A DNA stretch of 50,760 nucleotides from Martinezella lusitana. Lineage in GTDB: Bacteria > Pseudomonadota > Alphaproteobacteria > Rhizobiales > Rhizobiaceae. The stretch covers positions 1 to 50,760 of the forward strand of contig NZ_JAFEVL010000019.1 in assembly GCF_016901135.1 (NCBI RefSeq). Direction: 5' to 3'. This document shows positions 18,617 to 26,526 of this stretch, piece by piece (the first letter of the stretch is position 1; every line of letters starts with the position of its first letter). A program made the translations under genes and the position numbers. The notes under the pieces are model-generated. The model searched no databases and was not told the origin of the DNA. It saw only the letters and a program-made list of their open reading frames with translations.

Positions 18617-18642
18617 TTTGCGCTCGGGCGAAGCTTGTCGAG

Positions 18643-18668
18643 AGGGCCGGTTTTGCGACCGGTCGTTT
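18643..18668 (+). terminator. Probable terminator of cspA
   Basis: GGCCGGT pairs with ACCGGTC (one mismatch) around a TTTGCG loop, followed by GTTTT, about 27 bases after the cspA stop codon. Confidence 0.6.
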
Positions 18669-18733
18669 TCAGTTTCCGAGAGGGTGCTTGGCGCGCCGAC
18701 GACTTGTAATGACGCGATGCAATATGAAGGATG

Positions 18734-18762
18734 TTGACATTGCTGCAACGCAGCATTACCTT
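18734..18762 (+). promoter_or_regulatory. Promoter of the αr14-like small RNA
   Basis: A consensus -35 TTGACA at 18734-18739 is spaced 17 bases from a moderate -10 TACCTT at 18757-18762. The predicted start near 18769 gives a transcript of about 113 bases ending at the strong terminator at 18881. Confidence 0.6.
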
Positions 18763-18768
18763 CGACGT

Positions 18769-18881
18769 ATCGAAACGGTTCACCTCCTCCCGAGCCCTTT
18801 CGTCCGACGGACAGCACTCCTCCTCCCAGCTGTCGGTCACCTATCGAAGCCCGGTGCACCTCCTCCCGCACCGGGCTTTTT
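18769..18881 (+). ncRNA. αr14-family trans-acting small RNA (NfeR1/Smr14C-like)
   Basis: The sequence folds into three hairpins, each presenting the same CCTCCTCCC in its loop (18783-18791, 18819-18827, 18859-18867). Stem 1 is GGTTC/GAGCC (18777-18781 with 1892-18796 as 18792-18796), stem 2 is GACAGC/GCTGTC (18810-18815 with 18829-18834), stem 3 is the terminator stem AGCCCGGTGC/GCACCGGGCT followed by five T. The loop motif is complementary to Shine-Dalgarno sequences. This architecture is that of the rhizobial αr14 RNAs, known from Sinorhizobium (NfeR1/Smr14C2) as riboregulators of many transporter mRNAs, affecting osmoadaptation and nodulation. The family assignment is from memory of the motif; expression is not shown. 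Confidence 0.85.
18848..18881 (+). terminator. Intrinsic terminator of the small RNA
   Basis: A perfect 10-bp stem AGCCCGGTGC/GCACCGGGCT with a 10-base loop containing CCTCCTCCC, followed by TTTT(T). It is the strongest intrinsic terminator in this part of the window. Confidence 0.92.
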
Positions 18882-19041
18882 CATGTCCGGTTTGCCAGCT
18901 GTTCATATCGCGCCGATTAGCCGAGGACGCGGTGAGGCTAAGTAGGTGAGGGGATGGGTGTGATGTGGCGCCGACATAGGTCCTTGTTGACTTCGAGGGT
19001 AGAACGCTCCATATAGTAACCCATTGGGTTATAGGAAAGAG

Positions 19042-19380
19042 GTGCAAACAGTTGCCGAAACACCGCTGTTTGTGAAATAGGCAGCTGAGCTCTTTACCGA
19101 GGACGAGCGGAAGGAGCTGATCGATTTCCTCGCAGCAAACCCACAGGCCGGCGATGAAATTCCCGGTACGGGCGGTGTGCGAAAGGTGCGGTTCGGTGCC
19201 AAGGGCAAACGCAAGCGCGGTGGGGCTCGCGTGATTTATTACTGGTACAGCGACGATGCACCAATTTATGCCCTCTTGGCTTACGGGAAGAACGAAAAAA
19301 CCGACCTGAAACCCGAAGAGGCCAAAGCCGTGGTCGCGTTCGCGAGGGCTATTAAGGCGGCGAATAGGAGCAAGGCATGA
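19042..19380 (+). pseudogene. RelE/HigB-type toxin gene with an internal amber stop
   Basis: From a GTG at 19042 the frame reads QTVAETPLFVK, a TAG at 19078-19080, then AAELFTEDERKELIDFLAANP and on to GGVRKVRFGAKGKRKRGGAR and IYYWYSDDAPIYALLAYGKN. Apart from the stop it is a complete RelE/ParE-superfamily mRNA-interferase-like toxin of about 112 residues. The homologous codon is expected to be CAG (Gln), so one C-to-T change explains the break. Only an N-terminally deleted piece (from about 19177) could be made. Its end overlaps the antitoxin start by four bases (ATGA). Confidence 0.8.
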
Positions 19381-19730
19381 GCGAGATGACAAAATTCGGC
19401 GCGGATTTGATCCAGGCTATGTCTGAAGCGCTGGCGCATGCTCAGGGCAAGGACCTTCCGGAGGCCCGCGTGCACACGATTGATCTTGGCATGGTCGATG
19501 CGAAGGCGATCCGCAAGAAACTCGATTTGACCCAGGACGAGATGGCGACAGTCCTGGGAACCAGCCCATCTGGATACAAGAAATGGGAGCAGGGAAAGCG
19601 GCAGCCGTCCGGCGCAGCGCGGACCTTGCTTCTGATCATGGAGAGGGAGCCTGAAGCGGTGCTACGGGCTTTGTCGGCTAATCGTGATACGGTTGATAGC
19701 GACGGCGCCATCCCCCAGGCAGCTCACTGA
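19377..19730 (+). CDS. HigA-type antitoxin with helix-turn-helix
   Basis: 117 residues. A Cro/CI-type helix-turn-helix occupies the middle (RKKLDLTQDEMATVLGTSPSGYKKWEQG near residues 43 to 70), followed by RQPSGAARTLLLIMEREP. This is the antitoxin and autorepressor of the toxin-first pair with the gene upstream. The reading frame is intact although the toxin has an internal stop, so it is probably an orphan antitoxin now. It is translationally coupled to the toxin by the overlap. Confidence 0.88.
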   Translation: MSEMTKFGADLIQAMSEALAHAQGKDLPEARVHTIDLGMVDAKAIRKKLDLTQDEMATVLGTSPSGYKKWEQGKRQPSGAARTLLLIMEREPEAVLRALSANRDTVDSDGAIPQAAH

Positions 19731-19754
19731 AACTCTTGCCAGCGGCGAGGTGTT

Positions 19755-19935
19755 CTACAGTCCCGCCGCCTTTGTCAAATTGATGCGGAAGCGGTCACGT
19801 CGAAGCTGGTACTTGCGCGTCATCTCGGTGGACGCATGGCCAAGCTGCTTTTGGACATAGTATTGCTTGGCACTTAACAGTGAGAATGCGATCGTTTCGA
19901 TCATGTTCGGCAGGCAATTGCGAGCATAAGGGAGG
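19755..19935 (-). pseudogene. Tyrosine recombinase (integrase) C-terminal remnant
   Basis: Reading leftwards from about 19935 one frame gives YVQKQLGHASTEMTRKYQ, then RDRFRINLTKAAGL and a stop at 19755. LGHAS followed about ten residues later by the TRKY tyrosine is the end of a phage-type integrase catalytic domain. Upstream the homology fades, the HxxR box is not found, and the N-terminal domains are missing. It is too short to be in an ordinary gene list but supports a former integrated element here. Confidence 0.65.
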
Positions 19936-20147
19936 TTGGCGCCTCAATTGGATAGTCGGCCAGATTACCGTGAGACAGGCCCGCGGCGGAAGCGTTGAGA
20001 TAGCTACTTGAATGTTATAGCGATCTTTGGTCGGTGGCTTCTAAACACCTTTCTTTCAATCGTCGCATTTCACTTAACCCTTGCTTCGTCAACGGATGGT
20101 AAGGGGTGCAGAACAACCGTTGAGAATTGCATGAAAGCCAACCGAAA

Positions 20148-20954
20148 ATGAAATCGAAAAACGCAGATGGAATCAGCCCCCTGGTCCTCGTCGCTCTCTT
20201 CGGCTTGGCCGCCTTTGTGGCAGGAATATTCTTGGTAGGTGCGCAAAGACCCGATTGGGTAGCTGTGGAATGTTCAGCTGCTGCGGTCGGCACGGCGATT
20301 TCTGGTGTCCTTTGGCTATTTGGGAGATGGCGCGGCTTTTTCGCTCCCTGGCTATCGGTGCTATTGGGCGCGGTGTCCGGACCCGGGATGCTGTATTTGG
20401 TGTTTGCGAACATTCTCATTTGGTCGGGCAGTTCACCCTTTGGCGGACCTGTTGGTCAGGTCATTCAGAACAACACAACCGTGACGTTAACTGGAATAAT
20501 CGACCAGCCGATGTACGACCAATGGCGATCAATCACGACCTCCGGTGCCTTGCAAGGCAATGCGCGAGTGGCTCTGGACTCTCGTGGCGGCGATATTCGT
20601 ATCGCGCGTAGGATTGGAGAGGAGATCAACGGACTCGGCTACCCGGTGGAAGTGAAGTCCGGAAATAACTGTGAGTCTGCATGCACGTCGATATTCGCCT
20701 TGGCCAAAACACGTCTCGCTGACCCCGAGGCAAAATTCATGTTTCATGGGTCCGCCAGTGCCGTCGGAATACCTTTCGTTATGCTGGGGACGCGGTTCGA
20801 CTCTGAGGCGCCCTCTACTCGCGATGATGTTGCAAAATTCGATGCTATCGCTCGCTACCTTGAGAAGGCGGGTGCCTTCGATTCGACGCGGAGAGTCGAA
20901 CTCAAAGGCCAGGATTTGTATGACCTCGATCACAACTTTCTGCAGCTTCGATAA
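20148..20954 (+). CDS. Membrane-anchored ClpP-fold protein (COG3904-like)
   Basis: 268 residues from the ATG at 20148; a TTG at 20127 could add seven. Three hydrophobic segments at the N-terminus (about residues 10 to 30, 40 to 55 and 62 to 90) precede a soluble domain of the ClpP/crotonase type. Signature parts are VALDSRGGDIRIARRIGEEI and NNCESACTSIFALAKTR, where the Ser of the CESAC segment is in the ClpP nucleophile position, then FMFHGSASA. Similar proteins are annotated as predicted periplasmic proteins without known substrate. It sits alone between mobile-element remnants. Confidence 0.75.
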   Translation: MKSKNADGISPLVLVALFGLAAFVAGIFLVGAQRPDWVAVECSAAAVGTAISGVLWLFGRWRGFFAPWLSVLLGAVSGPGMLYLVFANILIWSGSSPFGGPVGQVIQNNTTVTLTGIIDQPMYDQWRSITTSGALQGNARVALDSRGGDIRIARRIGEEINGLGYPVEVKSGNNCESACTSIFALAKTRLADPEAKFMFHGSASAVGIPFVMLGTRFDSEAPSTRDDVAKFDAIARYLEKAGAFDSTRRVELKGQDLYDLDHNFLQLR

Positions 20955-21123
20955 TGAATTGAAATACAATCCTCCAAAGGAAGAGGCGAACTCACAAAAG
21001 GTCAGAGTCCCGCGGCCTTGCGGACATCGGTAGCCCTGGCAGGATCCGTGTGATGGTCAATCGCCGCAGGTTTGGCTATCTTGGGTATGACATCTGCACA
21101 GGCAATGCAATGTTGCAGGTCAA

Positions 21124-21423
21124 ATGGCTGAGTTCGACCCGCTTTGCCGATGGGGTGGAAAAAGGGATTCAATTTTGCGCGAGTTTTTGCTGTTCTGTGA
21201 ACTAATTGCTCTCGGAGCACTGTTCTTTGCGCTCATCTGGCTCAAAGCGAAGAAGAAAATCCCCGGTTCGTGGGTTTCGTTTGGGCATGCCTTGCTTGCT
21301 CTGGTCGCGACCGCGTCTTATGGTTTGACCTATTCGTTTAATCTTTGGTTGGTCATTGGCGGAGCAAGTTTGACTGCGGCCTTGATTCTCATTGGGTGCA
21401 TCGAACGATCGAAAGCCGAGTAG
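21124..21423 (+). CDS. Small hypothetical membrane protein
   Basis: 99 residues with three hydrophobic segments (EFLLFCELIALGALFFALIW, SFGHALLALVATASYGL, LWLVIGGASLTAALILIGC). I do not recognise the family. The start is uncertain because no strong ribosome site precedes the ATG. The consistent membrane topology argues against a chance frame. It might be functionally linked to the ClpP-fold membrane gene upstream but the gap is 169 bp. Confidence 0.5.
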   Translation: MAEFDPLCRWGGKRDSILREFLLFCELIALGALFFALIWLKAKKKIPGSWVSFGHALLALVATASYGLTYSFNLWLVIGGASLTAALILIGCIERSKAE

Positions 21424-21538
21424 GTCGCCGCAATCTTGCTCCCATAGAGGTCGGATGCGGCGACGGTAGTGCCGTCTGGTTTTCGTCACGGAGGGCGCTT
21501 GCGTAACAGACAGTTCGGCCGGCTTATGAAGCAGGCGT

Positions 21539-22452
21539 TCAATCGCGAACGAGCCCGAAGCGACGTGCCTCGTCCAGCAGCGCCCTGACGGAAGACGGCT
21601 GCCATTTCCGGCCACCACGTGCCGGCCACTCCCCCATTTGATCCAGTTGCGCGGCGATGTCGCGCAACGATAGATCCGGATCGGCGATCGTGATCGCGGC
21701 GACGAGCTTCATCAAATGATCTTCGGGCGCGCGACGAGGAGAACGCGCCAACAGTTCTGGCTCCGCGAGCTTCTCACGAATCATGCGATGAACCGCCCGC
21801 GCAATCGTTCGACCGTCCAATCGTGACCCCTGCGATTGAGGATCCGTACGACATCGTCCCAACTATGCTGCGGGCGTAGCTGCCGCACGGTTGGCAGCCA
21901 TGTCTGCGCCGACGAGATCAGTTCGTCCAAATAGACGCGGCGACGAGCGGCCGAGACCGCACGTACTCTCCGGTTGACGTTCTCGAAGGCCGGGATTGCC
22001 GGCAAGTCGCCCACGCGCCTTGGCCGCTTTCATGCCGGACTTGGTTCGCTCCACGATCAGAGCACGCTCAAGCTGGGCGACGGCGCCGAGCACCTGTAGC
22101 GAAAACATGCCTTGCGGGGTGGAGGTGTCAATCGGATCGCGCAGCGAGCGGAAATGCACGCCGTGTGTTCGAGGTCTTCGATGACGTCGAGTAAATGGCT
22201 GACCGACCGAGCCAGACGATCGAGGCGAACGACGACGAGCACGTCGCCGGCGCTGAGATCTTTTAGCAGCTTGGCGAGGACCGGTCTTGCGCGTGACGCT
22301 CCCGATCCGTGCTCCTGATGAATGCGATGGCAGCCGGCTGCGCGCAATTCGTCGACCTGGGCGTCATTGAGCTGATCGTCCGTCGAAACGCGGGCATAGC
22401 CAACTAGTTTTTGGATTGGGGGAGGGGGACTGACCTTCACCGCTTTCGCCAT
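21539..22452 (-). pseudogene. Serine recombinase (resolvase/invertase) with several frameshifts
   Basis: The N-terminal part (from 22452) has the catalytic YARVSTDDQ and VRLDRLARSVSHLLDVI of a Tn3-type resolvase. The frame changes near 22160 to TPQGMFSLQVLGAVAQLERAL and RTKSGMKAAKARGR, then near 22010, then near 21790 to a C-terminal recombinase-associated part ending RALLDEARRFGLVRD. At least three frameshifts make the gene inactive. It was probably part of a transposon, of which no ends are obvious. The total span of about 300 codons fits a resolvase with an extended C-terminal region. Confidence 0.82.
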
Positions 22453-22821
22453 CGATTTTTCGACCCGTTTTTGATGACGTTTGTACAGATAAGGAATGCG
22501 TGAGAAAAGGAACGTTAGTGAACGTCCCTAAGTAAACGCGCCGATCGGCCCATCGTATGACCGGTATTGTCGTCGAGCCTTACCGCCGCGTGCAGCCGGA
22601 TGCCGCGACGACAAGCATTGGGTTAATTGGCGACAGCCATAAAGCCGCCGCTTGGCCGTCAACAGGTCGCCGCGCTATTGCCCCACAGAAAACGTTTGAC
22701 GGCCACATTGTCGCCGGATCGTTCTTCAACCCTAACCAACGGCTAAATCAATGCGATATGCCGCCGTTCGCCCTACGCCATCAAAGAGGTGTTCTCCGCA
22801 CGCTACGAGAGAGGAATTAAG
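22453..22821. other. Intergenic stretch without a recognised gene
   Basis: About 370 bp between the resolvase remnant and the DUF4168 gene. An open frame at 22557-22820 has no recognisable features. A small interrupted inverted repeat (GGAACGTT...AACGTCC, 22509-22528) lies close to the resolvase start and could be a relic of a recombination site. Confidence 0.4.
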
Positions 22822-23241
22822 ATGATCACTCGTTATATCCCTGCCGCATCGTTGACCGCTGCAGTCTTGAGCTTGATGTTTCTCAGCAATCCTGCATCCG
22901 CACAGCAAGCAACGCAAGAGAAGCAACCTACCCAAGCACAACCAGATAGCAATAGTACGCCTGCGACCGTGAGCGATCAAAAAATCGAGGCTTTTGCGGT
23001 CGCGTATCTCCAGGTAGACAAAATCAGGCAGGAATACTCGGCCAAGATCGGCGCAACGTCGGATCCGACCGCGAAGCAACAGCTACAGACCGAGGCAAGC
23101 AAACAAATGGTACAGGCTGTTCAGACCTCTCCGGGCATGTCAGTAGACGAATACAACGCGATTCTAGCGGCTGCAAATAAGGATCCGGCGCTCGTTAAGA
23201 AAGTTCAGGACAAGCTTCAGAAATCCGCGCCTGCACAGTAG
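22822..23241 (+). CDS. Secreted DUF4168 domain protein
   Basis: 139 residues from the ATG at 22822, which has a GAGAGGAATT ribosome site; the frame is open 11 codons further up. A signal peptide (AAVLSLMFLSNPASAQ) is followed by a Gln/Thr-rich linker and a helical DUF4168 domain (IEAFAVAYLQVDKIRQEYSA; MSVDEYNAILAAANKDPAL). It is a periplasmic or secreted helical protein of unknown function, frequent in alphaproteobacteria. No linked gene explains its role. Confidence 0.8.
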   Translation: MITRYIPAASLTAAVLSLMFLSNPASAQQATQEKQPTQAQPDSNSTPATVSDQKIEAFAVAYLQVDKIRQEYSAKIGATSDPTAKQQLQTEASKQMVQAVQTSPGMSVDEYNAILAAANKDPALVKKVQDKLQKSAPAQ

Positions 23242-23530
23242 TAAGCGACGCCACGAACACCAAGCAAATTGATCACCCACCGCGGCCGCGCCGAGTGCCC
23301 CGATCTTGGCGCGGCACAGATGCGGGACTCTTCATCACAATGGTCGCGAGCCGGTCGCCCCTTGTCGAACGGCAGGATAACTTTGAGCGCGCCAAGCTCT
23401 ACGGCCTGCCAAATACACACTGAACTACCCTCTCTGAGCCAATAGTTCCGGAGAGGGTTCTTGGCAGCAAACATTGCGTATGGCGGACGCCTGTTTCGCG
23501 GACTGTCACAGAATGTACGCCTCCGCAACT

Positions 23531-23559
23531 CGTGAGTTCGACTCCCATCAAGACCACCA
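23531..23559 (+). other. tRNA-like 3' half (possible attachment-site relic)
   Basis: GTGAG-TTCGACT-CCCAT resembles a T-arm with one mispair and two wobble or weak pairs, followed by CAAGACC, A and CCA as in an acceptor end. A loose match to the 5' acceptor strand (GGTTCTTG, with one extra T) is at 23455, but the distance of 105 bases and the absence of D and anticodon arms exclude an intact tRNA. Integrases often leave tRNA 3' ends; an integrase remnant is 3.6 kb to the left. Confidence 0.25.
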
Positions 23560-23704
23560 ATTCAGAAAGGGAGCTTTCAGTCCGAGGCGGGCAATGTGGC
23601 CGCCGGTCGGCTCGCGAGCACCAGGGGTGCGTGTTTCCAGCAGACAAAGCCCGGCGATGCGAAGGTGGTGTGGTGATAACGCGGCATTTAGGCGGTGCTA
23701 TTGC

Positions 23705-23911
23705 CTAATGCTGTCTAATCGCACCAAGTCGAACTAACGCATGCCCAGCACCGCCAATTTGAATCAAAAGGTCTGCTCTCATCTCCCCGTCGGTGACGAC
23801 CTTGATTTTGGTCCATTTGCCTATCTTGGTATCGGCGGGTACGGGCAAGCCCTCTCGCAGCAAGAGAGTAAGCTCGGGTGCTATGTCCGACTTGTAGATG
23901 CAAATTCTCAT
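23705..23911 (-). CDS. Possible small hypothetical protein
   Basis: 68 residues starting MRICIYKSDIAPELTLLLRE and continuing GLPVPADTKIGKWTKIKVV. The MRI..YKS..PEL opening resembles a set of short rhizobial hypothetical proteins of 60 to 70 residues I remember, which have no assigned function. No good ribosome site precedes the ATG, so it may be decayed or have a weak start. Confidence 0.35.
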   Translation of the reverse strand: MRICIYKSDIAPELTLLLREGLPVPADTKIGKWTKIKVVTDGEMRADLLIQIGGAGHALVRLGAIRQH

Positions 23912-24044
23912 TGCACGGCGCCCAACTGCACAGAATTCTAACAGTTATATTGCGCTGCATTATCAATTATTGCAATGCCGCAAAACGCTTCTCCGCTCGT
24001 TTCGCAACGTTCCCGCATTTTCCATTAGTTCCTTGCAAGGCTCT

Positions 24045-24072
24045 ACACCCCCAAAGTAGGGGGCGTCTTTTT
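24045..24072 (+). terminator. Orphan intrinsic terminator
   Basis: ACACCCCC and GGGGGCGT pair (one A-C mismatch) around AAAGTA, followed by CTTTTT. No protein gene lies within 800 bp upstream on this strand, so it may end a small untranslated RNA from the A+T-rich 23940-24040 interval. Confidence 0.6.
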
Positions 24073-24185
24073 ACCATGCGGGAAGAAGCTCGGATTCTGA
24101 TCTTGCCGCGTCTACTAGAAGGCAATAAATTTGCTGCTAGAAAGATCGCAGCCATGCGGCTGCGGTCAGTTAAGGACCTGAATTC

Positions 24186-24818
24186 TTAAACCGCAATCGG
24201 CGTAAGCCAGGGCTGATCGGCTGCCGCTGCGCTGTCAACAACCGCATCAACGAATGCTACACCCTTTAGTCCATCGTAAGCGGTCGGAATATCGCGTCCG
24301 ATCGCTGTCGGTTCCCGTCCTTCACGCTTGGCACGAATTGCCTCGGCAAAGCCGGCATACAGATTGGCGAACGCTTCGAGATAGCCTTCGGGATGGCCGG
24401 GAGGCGTACGGGTCCGCGCTTTGGCGGTGTCGCTAAGGTCGTCGGCGCCGCGCTTGATGATCTCTGTCCGTCCATTCAATCGTGCGTGCACGAGCTCGTT
24501 CGGTTGCTCTTGAAACCATGTCAGCGAGGCTTTCTCGCCAAACACCCGCAACCGCACACCATTTGATGATCCAAGGGCTACTTGTGAAGACCAAAGAAGC
24601 CCGCGGGCGCCGCCTTCATAGCGCAGCATGACTTGGGCGTTGTCATCCAGGGCGCGTCCGTCCACGAAGATGGCGAGATCGGCGGTCAATGATTGAAGCT
24701 TGAGGCCCGAGACGAAGCCGGCCAGATGATAGGCATGCGTGCCGATATCGCCGATCGAGCCACCACGGCCGAACGATCCATTCCATGATCGCAACATGGC
24801 GATACATGTCGTTCTCAA
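24186..24818 (-). pseudogene. Gfo/Idh/MocA-family oxidoreductase, N-terminally truncated
   Basis: About 205 residues of the C-terminal domain remain: GGSIGDIGTHAYHLAGFVSG with the conserved Asp/His pair, LTADLAIFVDGRALDDNAQ, and GHPEGYLEAFANLYAGFAEA near the end. The Rossmann NAD-binding half (about 150 residues in the family) and the EKP motif are absent, and the right boundary merges into non-homologous sequence by the end of the LacI gene. It was probably an inositol- or inosamine-type dehydrogenase belonging to the adjacent cluster. Expected to be inactive. Confidence 0.8.
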
Positions 24819-24860
24819 TAAACGGCTTCATGAGGTAGAACAATTACTTCCGACGACGGA

Positions 24861-25910
24861 TCAAAAGGGGAGCGGGTTGGGGATATTTTCAGGCCCGTAG
24901 AGAACCGTCGGCACCTCAGTCTCAAGCGGAAACGGGGCCTGATCATGGCCAAAAAAGGCGAAGTGGCGAAGGATGAGATCTACCGCCAACCGGACCTGCA
25001 GTTCCGGACTCTGATCGATCGCAATCGACATCAGCCCTTCTCGGAGGAATGCCGCCGTATTGCTCGTCAGCTCGTGCCCCACAAACACTGGGCGTACGTC
25101 AAGAAGGTCAGCGCGAATTGCTCGCGCAACGCCGATGTTCGCTGCGCCCACATTATAGATGGCGACGGTGTCCCGATGCTTTTGGAAGACCTCGCGCAAC
25201 CGCAATTCTGAATGCATCCGGTCATCTCCGCCTTCGACAACCTCGGCCACGTGCCATCCCGGGGCTTTTTCTACAAGAAACTGGCAGAAGCCGCGCACTC
25301 GATCCGCATGGGATTGGAATCCGAGGTGGTTACATAAGATCACTATCGGACCAGGTGAGCGTCCCATTTTCGTAGTAAAGTAGCTCGCCGACCGGCCAGC
25401 CTTATAATGATTCGTTCCCGCGTATCCAATCCGCGCGGATCCAGGAACATCCGAAATTACCGTGACAACAGGAATCCCCTTAGCACTGAGCTCTTCGACA
25501 GCTGCGTGTACGATAGGATGGTCCTGCATATACGACACGACCGCATCGCAGCTCGTCTTGGTAAGGGCCTTCGCAAGCGTTTCGGCTCGCTCGTCCTCCA
25601 GAACTGTGCGGTGAATGATAATTGACCTGTCAAGCGAGGTCGAAAGGCGGCGAAATTCAAATCCCATGCGGGCAATCAGCGGCAGTTCCGGCCGAGCAAG
25701 AATGACATCTATCCTAATTAAGCGACGGTGGCTTTGCGGTAACATACGACGTAGCCCCAGCTCCTTTGCCGCCTGAAGAACGCGTTTACTGACTTCTTCA
25801 CTGACGTTGCCGCGATCGTTTATAACTCGATCAACACTGGCTGTACCGACACCTGCACGTTTTGCTACGTCTGTAAGTGTAATGCGTGTTGTCAGTCGCT
25901 TCGATGCCAT
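24861..25910 (-). CDS. LacI-family transcriptional regulator of the moc/iol-like cluster
   Basis: 349 residues. Helix-turn-helix ITLTDVAKRAGVGTASVDRV, hinge KRVLQAAKELGLRRML, then a sugar-binding-protein-like effector domain (VVSYMQDHPIVHAAVEELSA; YAGTNHYKAGRSASYF). The effector fold is the same as that of the imported-sugar binding protein at 27319. It is divergent from the catabolic operon; a 16-bp palindrome lies 180 bp upstream of its start, another before the operon and a third before the aldo/keto reductase. It is the most likely protein to bind them. This link is inference. Confidence 0.9.
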   Translation of the reverse strand: MASKRLTTRITLTDVAKRAGVGTASVDRVINDRGNVSEEVSKRVLQAAKELGLRRMLPQSHRRLIRIDVILARPELPLIARMGFEFRRLSTSLDRSIIIHRTVLEDERAETLAKALTKTSCDAVVSYMQDHPIVHAAVEELSAKGIPVVTVISDVPGSARIGYAGTNHYKAGRSASYFTTKMGRSPGPIVILCNHLGFQSHADRVRGFCQFLVEKAPGWHVAEVVEGGDDRMHSELRLREVFQKHRDTVAIYNVGAANIGVARAIRADLLDVRPVFVGHELTSNTAAFLREGLMSIAIDQSPELQVRLAVDLILRHFAFFGHDQAPFPLETEVPTVLYGPENIPNPLPF

Positions 25911-26089
25911 TGCTTGCTACCTCGAACTACGAAATCTTCAAATGGTCCGCTCGTCGTATTTCGCTGGCCCGTCTCTGTGGTCGAGCGGATCGGCGCTTGA
26001 TCTGCCGCGCAGTGATCGCAGAGCTGCCCCCGATGCCGAACACATCGATAGGCATCACCATTTGTCGTTCAGAACACCAATATCGAGAC

Positions 26090-26105
26090 TGATTGAATTC
26101 AATCA
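26090..26105. promoter_or_regulatory. 16-bp operator, copy 1
   Basis: TGATTGAATTCAATCA is a perfect palindrome between the divergent lacI gene and the catabolic operon, 180 bp upstream of lacI. An identical copy is at 30807 and a near-identical one at 26404. Confidence 0.82.
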
Positions 26106-26403
26106 ATGATCTCGTAAATTCTTGCACCAGAATTTGCTAGCGATGGTGAGCTGGCGGCGAGCGCAAGGAGACGCTCGGCTGGGCGTGGCCGCGATTTCAA
26201 GCAGCGAGAGATCTCTTTGCCGTGCGAGCGTGAGATGGGGTGAGGGCGCTCGCCGAAGGAAAACAAGTGGAAGTCAGCACGGCGGAGAAGCCAGTGCTTT
26301 ATCGTACAGAAAGAACGCAAACGCATCGAAAGGCAACCAAAAGATGTCTATGTGCCGTAAAATAACACCGAAAGATGGCATTTCGGATCAGATTGATTGA
26401 TCT
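26106..26403. other. Non-coding spacer between two operators
   Basis: About 300 bp between operator copies 1 and 2 within the 616-bp divergent intergenic region. I see no supported gene in it. The promoters of the regulator and the catabolic operon must lie in or near this region. Confidence 0.45.
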
Positions 26404-26419
26404 TGATTGAATCCAATCA
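26404..26419. promoter_or_regulatory. 16-bp operator, copy 2
   Basis: TGATTGAATCCAATCA differs from the other two copies by one base at the centre. It is 107 bp upstream of the TIM-barrel start and about 314 bp from copy 1, a distance that could allow looping. Confidence 0.8.
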
Positions 26420-26526
26420 CCAATCTCTTTGCTTGAGTCGGCCGCCGCTCTGAAGATGGGCGCGAGAAACTGGTCAAAAATCTGTTGGGGGAAACGGGAC
26501 CGGTTCACTGTTTGGGAGGAATGGCC

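Larger units (their letters stand above)
23242..24185. other. Long stretch with little coding content
   Basis: Nearly 950 bp. I see one possible small gene (23705-23911, minus strand), a tRNA-like 3' end near 23531-23559, and an orphan intrinsic terminator at 24045-24072. The remaining open frames lack ribosome sites and recognisable motifs. Confidence 0.5.

Noticed and set aside
23455..23559. Complete tRNA ending in CCA
   Set aside because: The span of 105 bases is too long, D and anticodon arms are not found, and the acceptor stem needs a bulge; kept only as a 3'-half relic.
26020..26060. 5S rRNA-like string (CCCCGATGCCGAAC)
   Set aside because: A short chance match; no surrounding 5S sequence.
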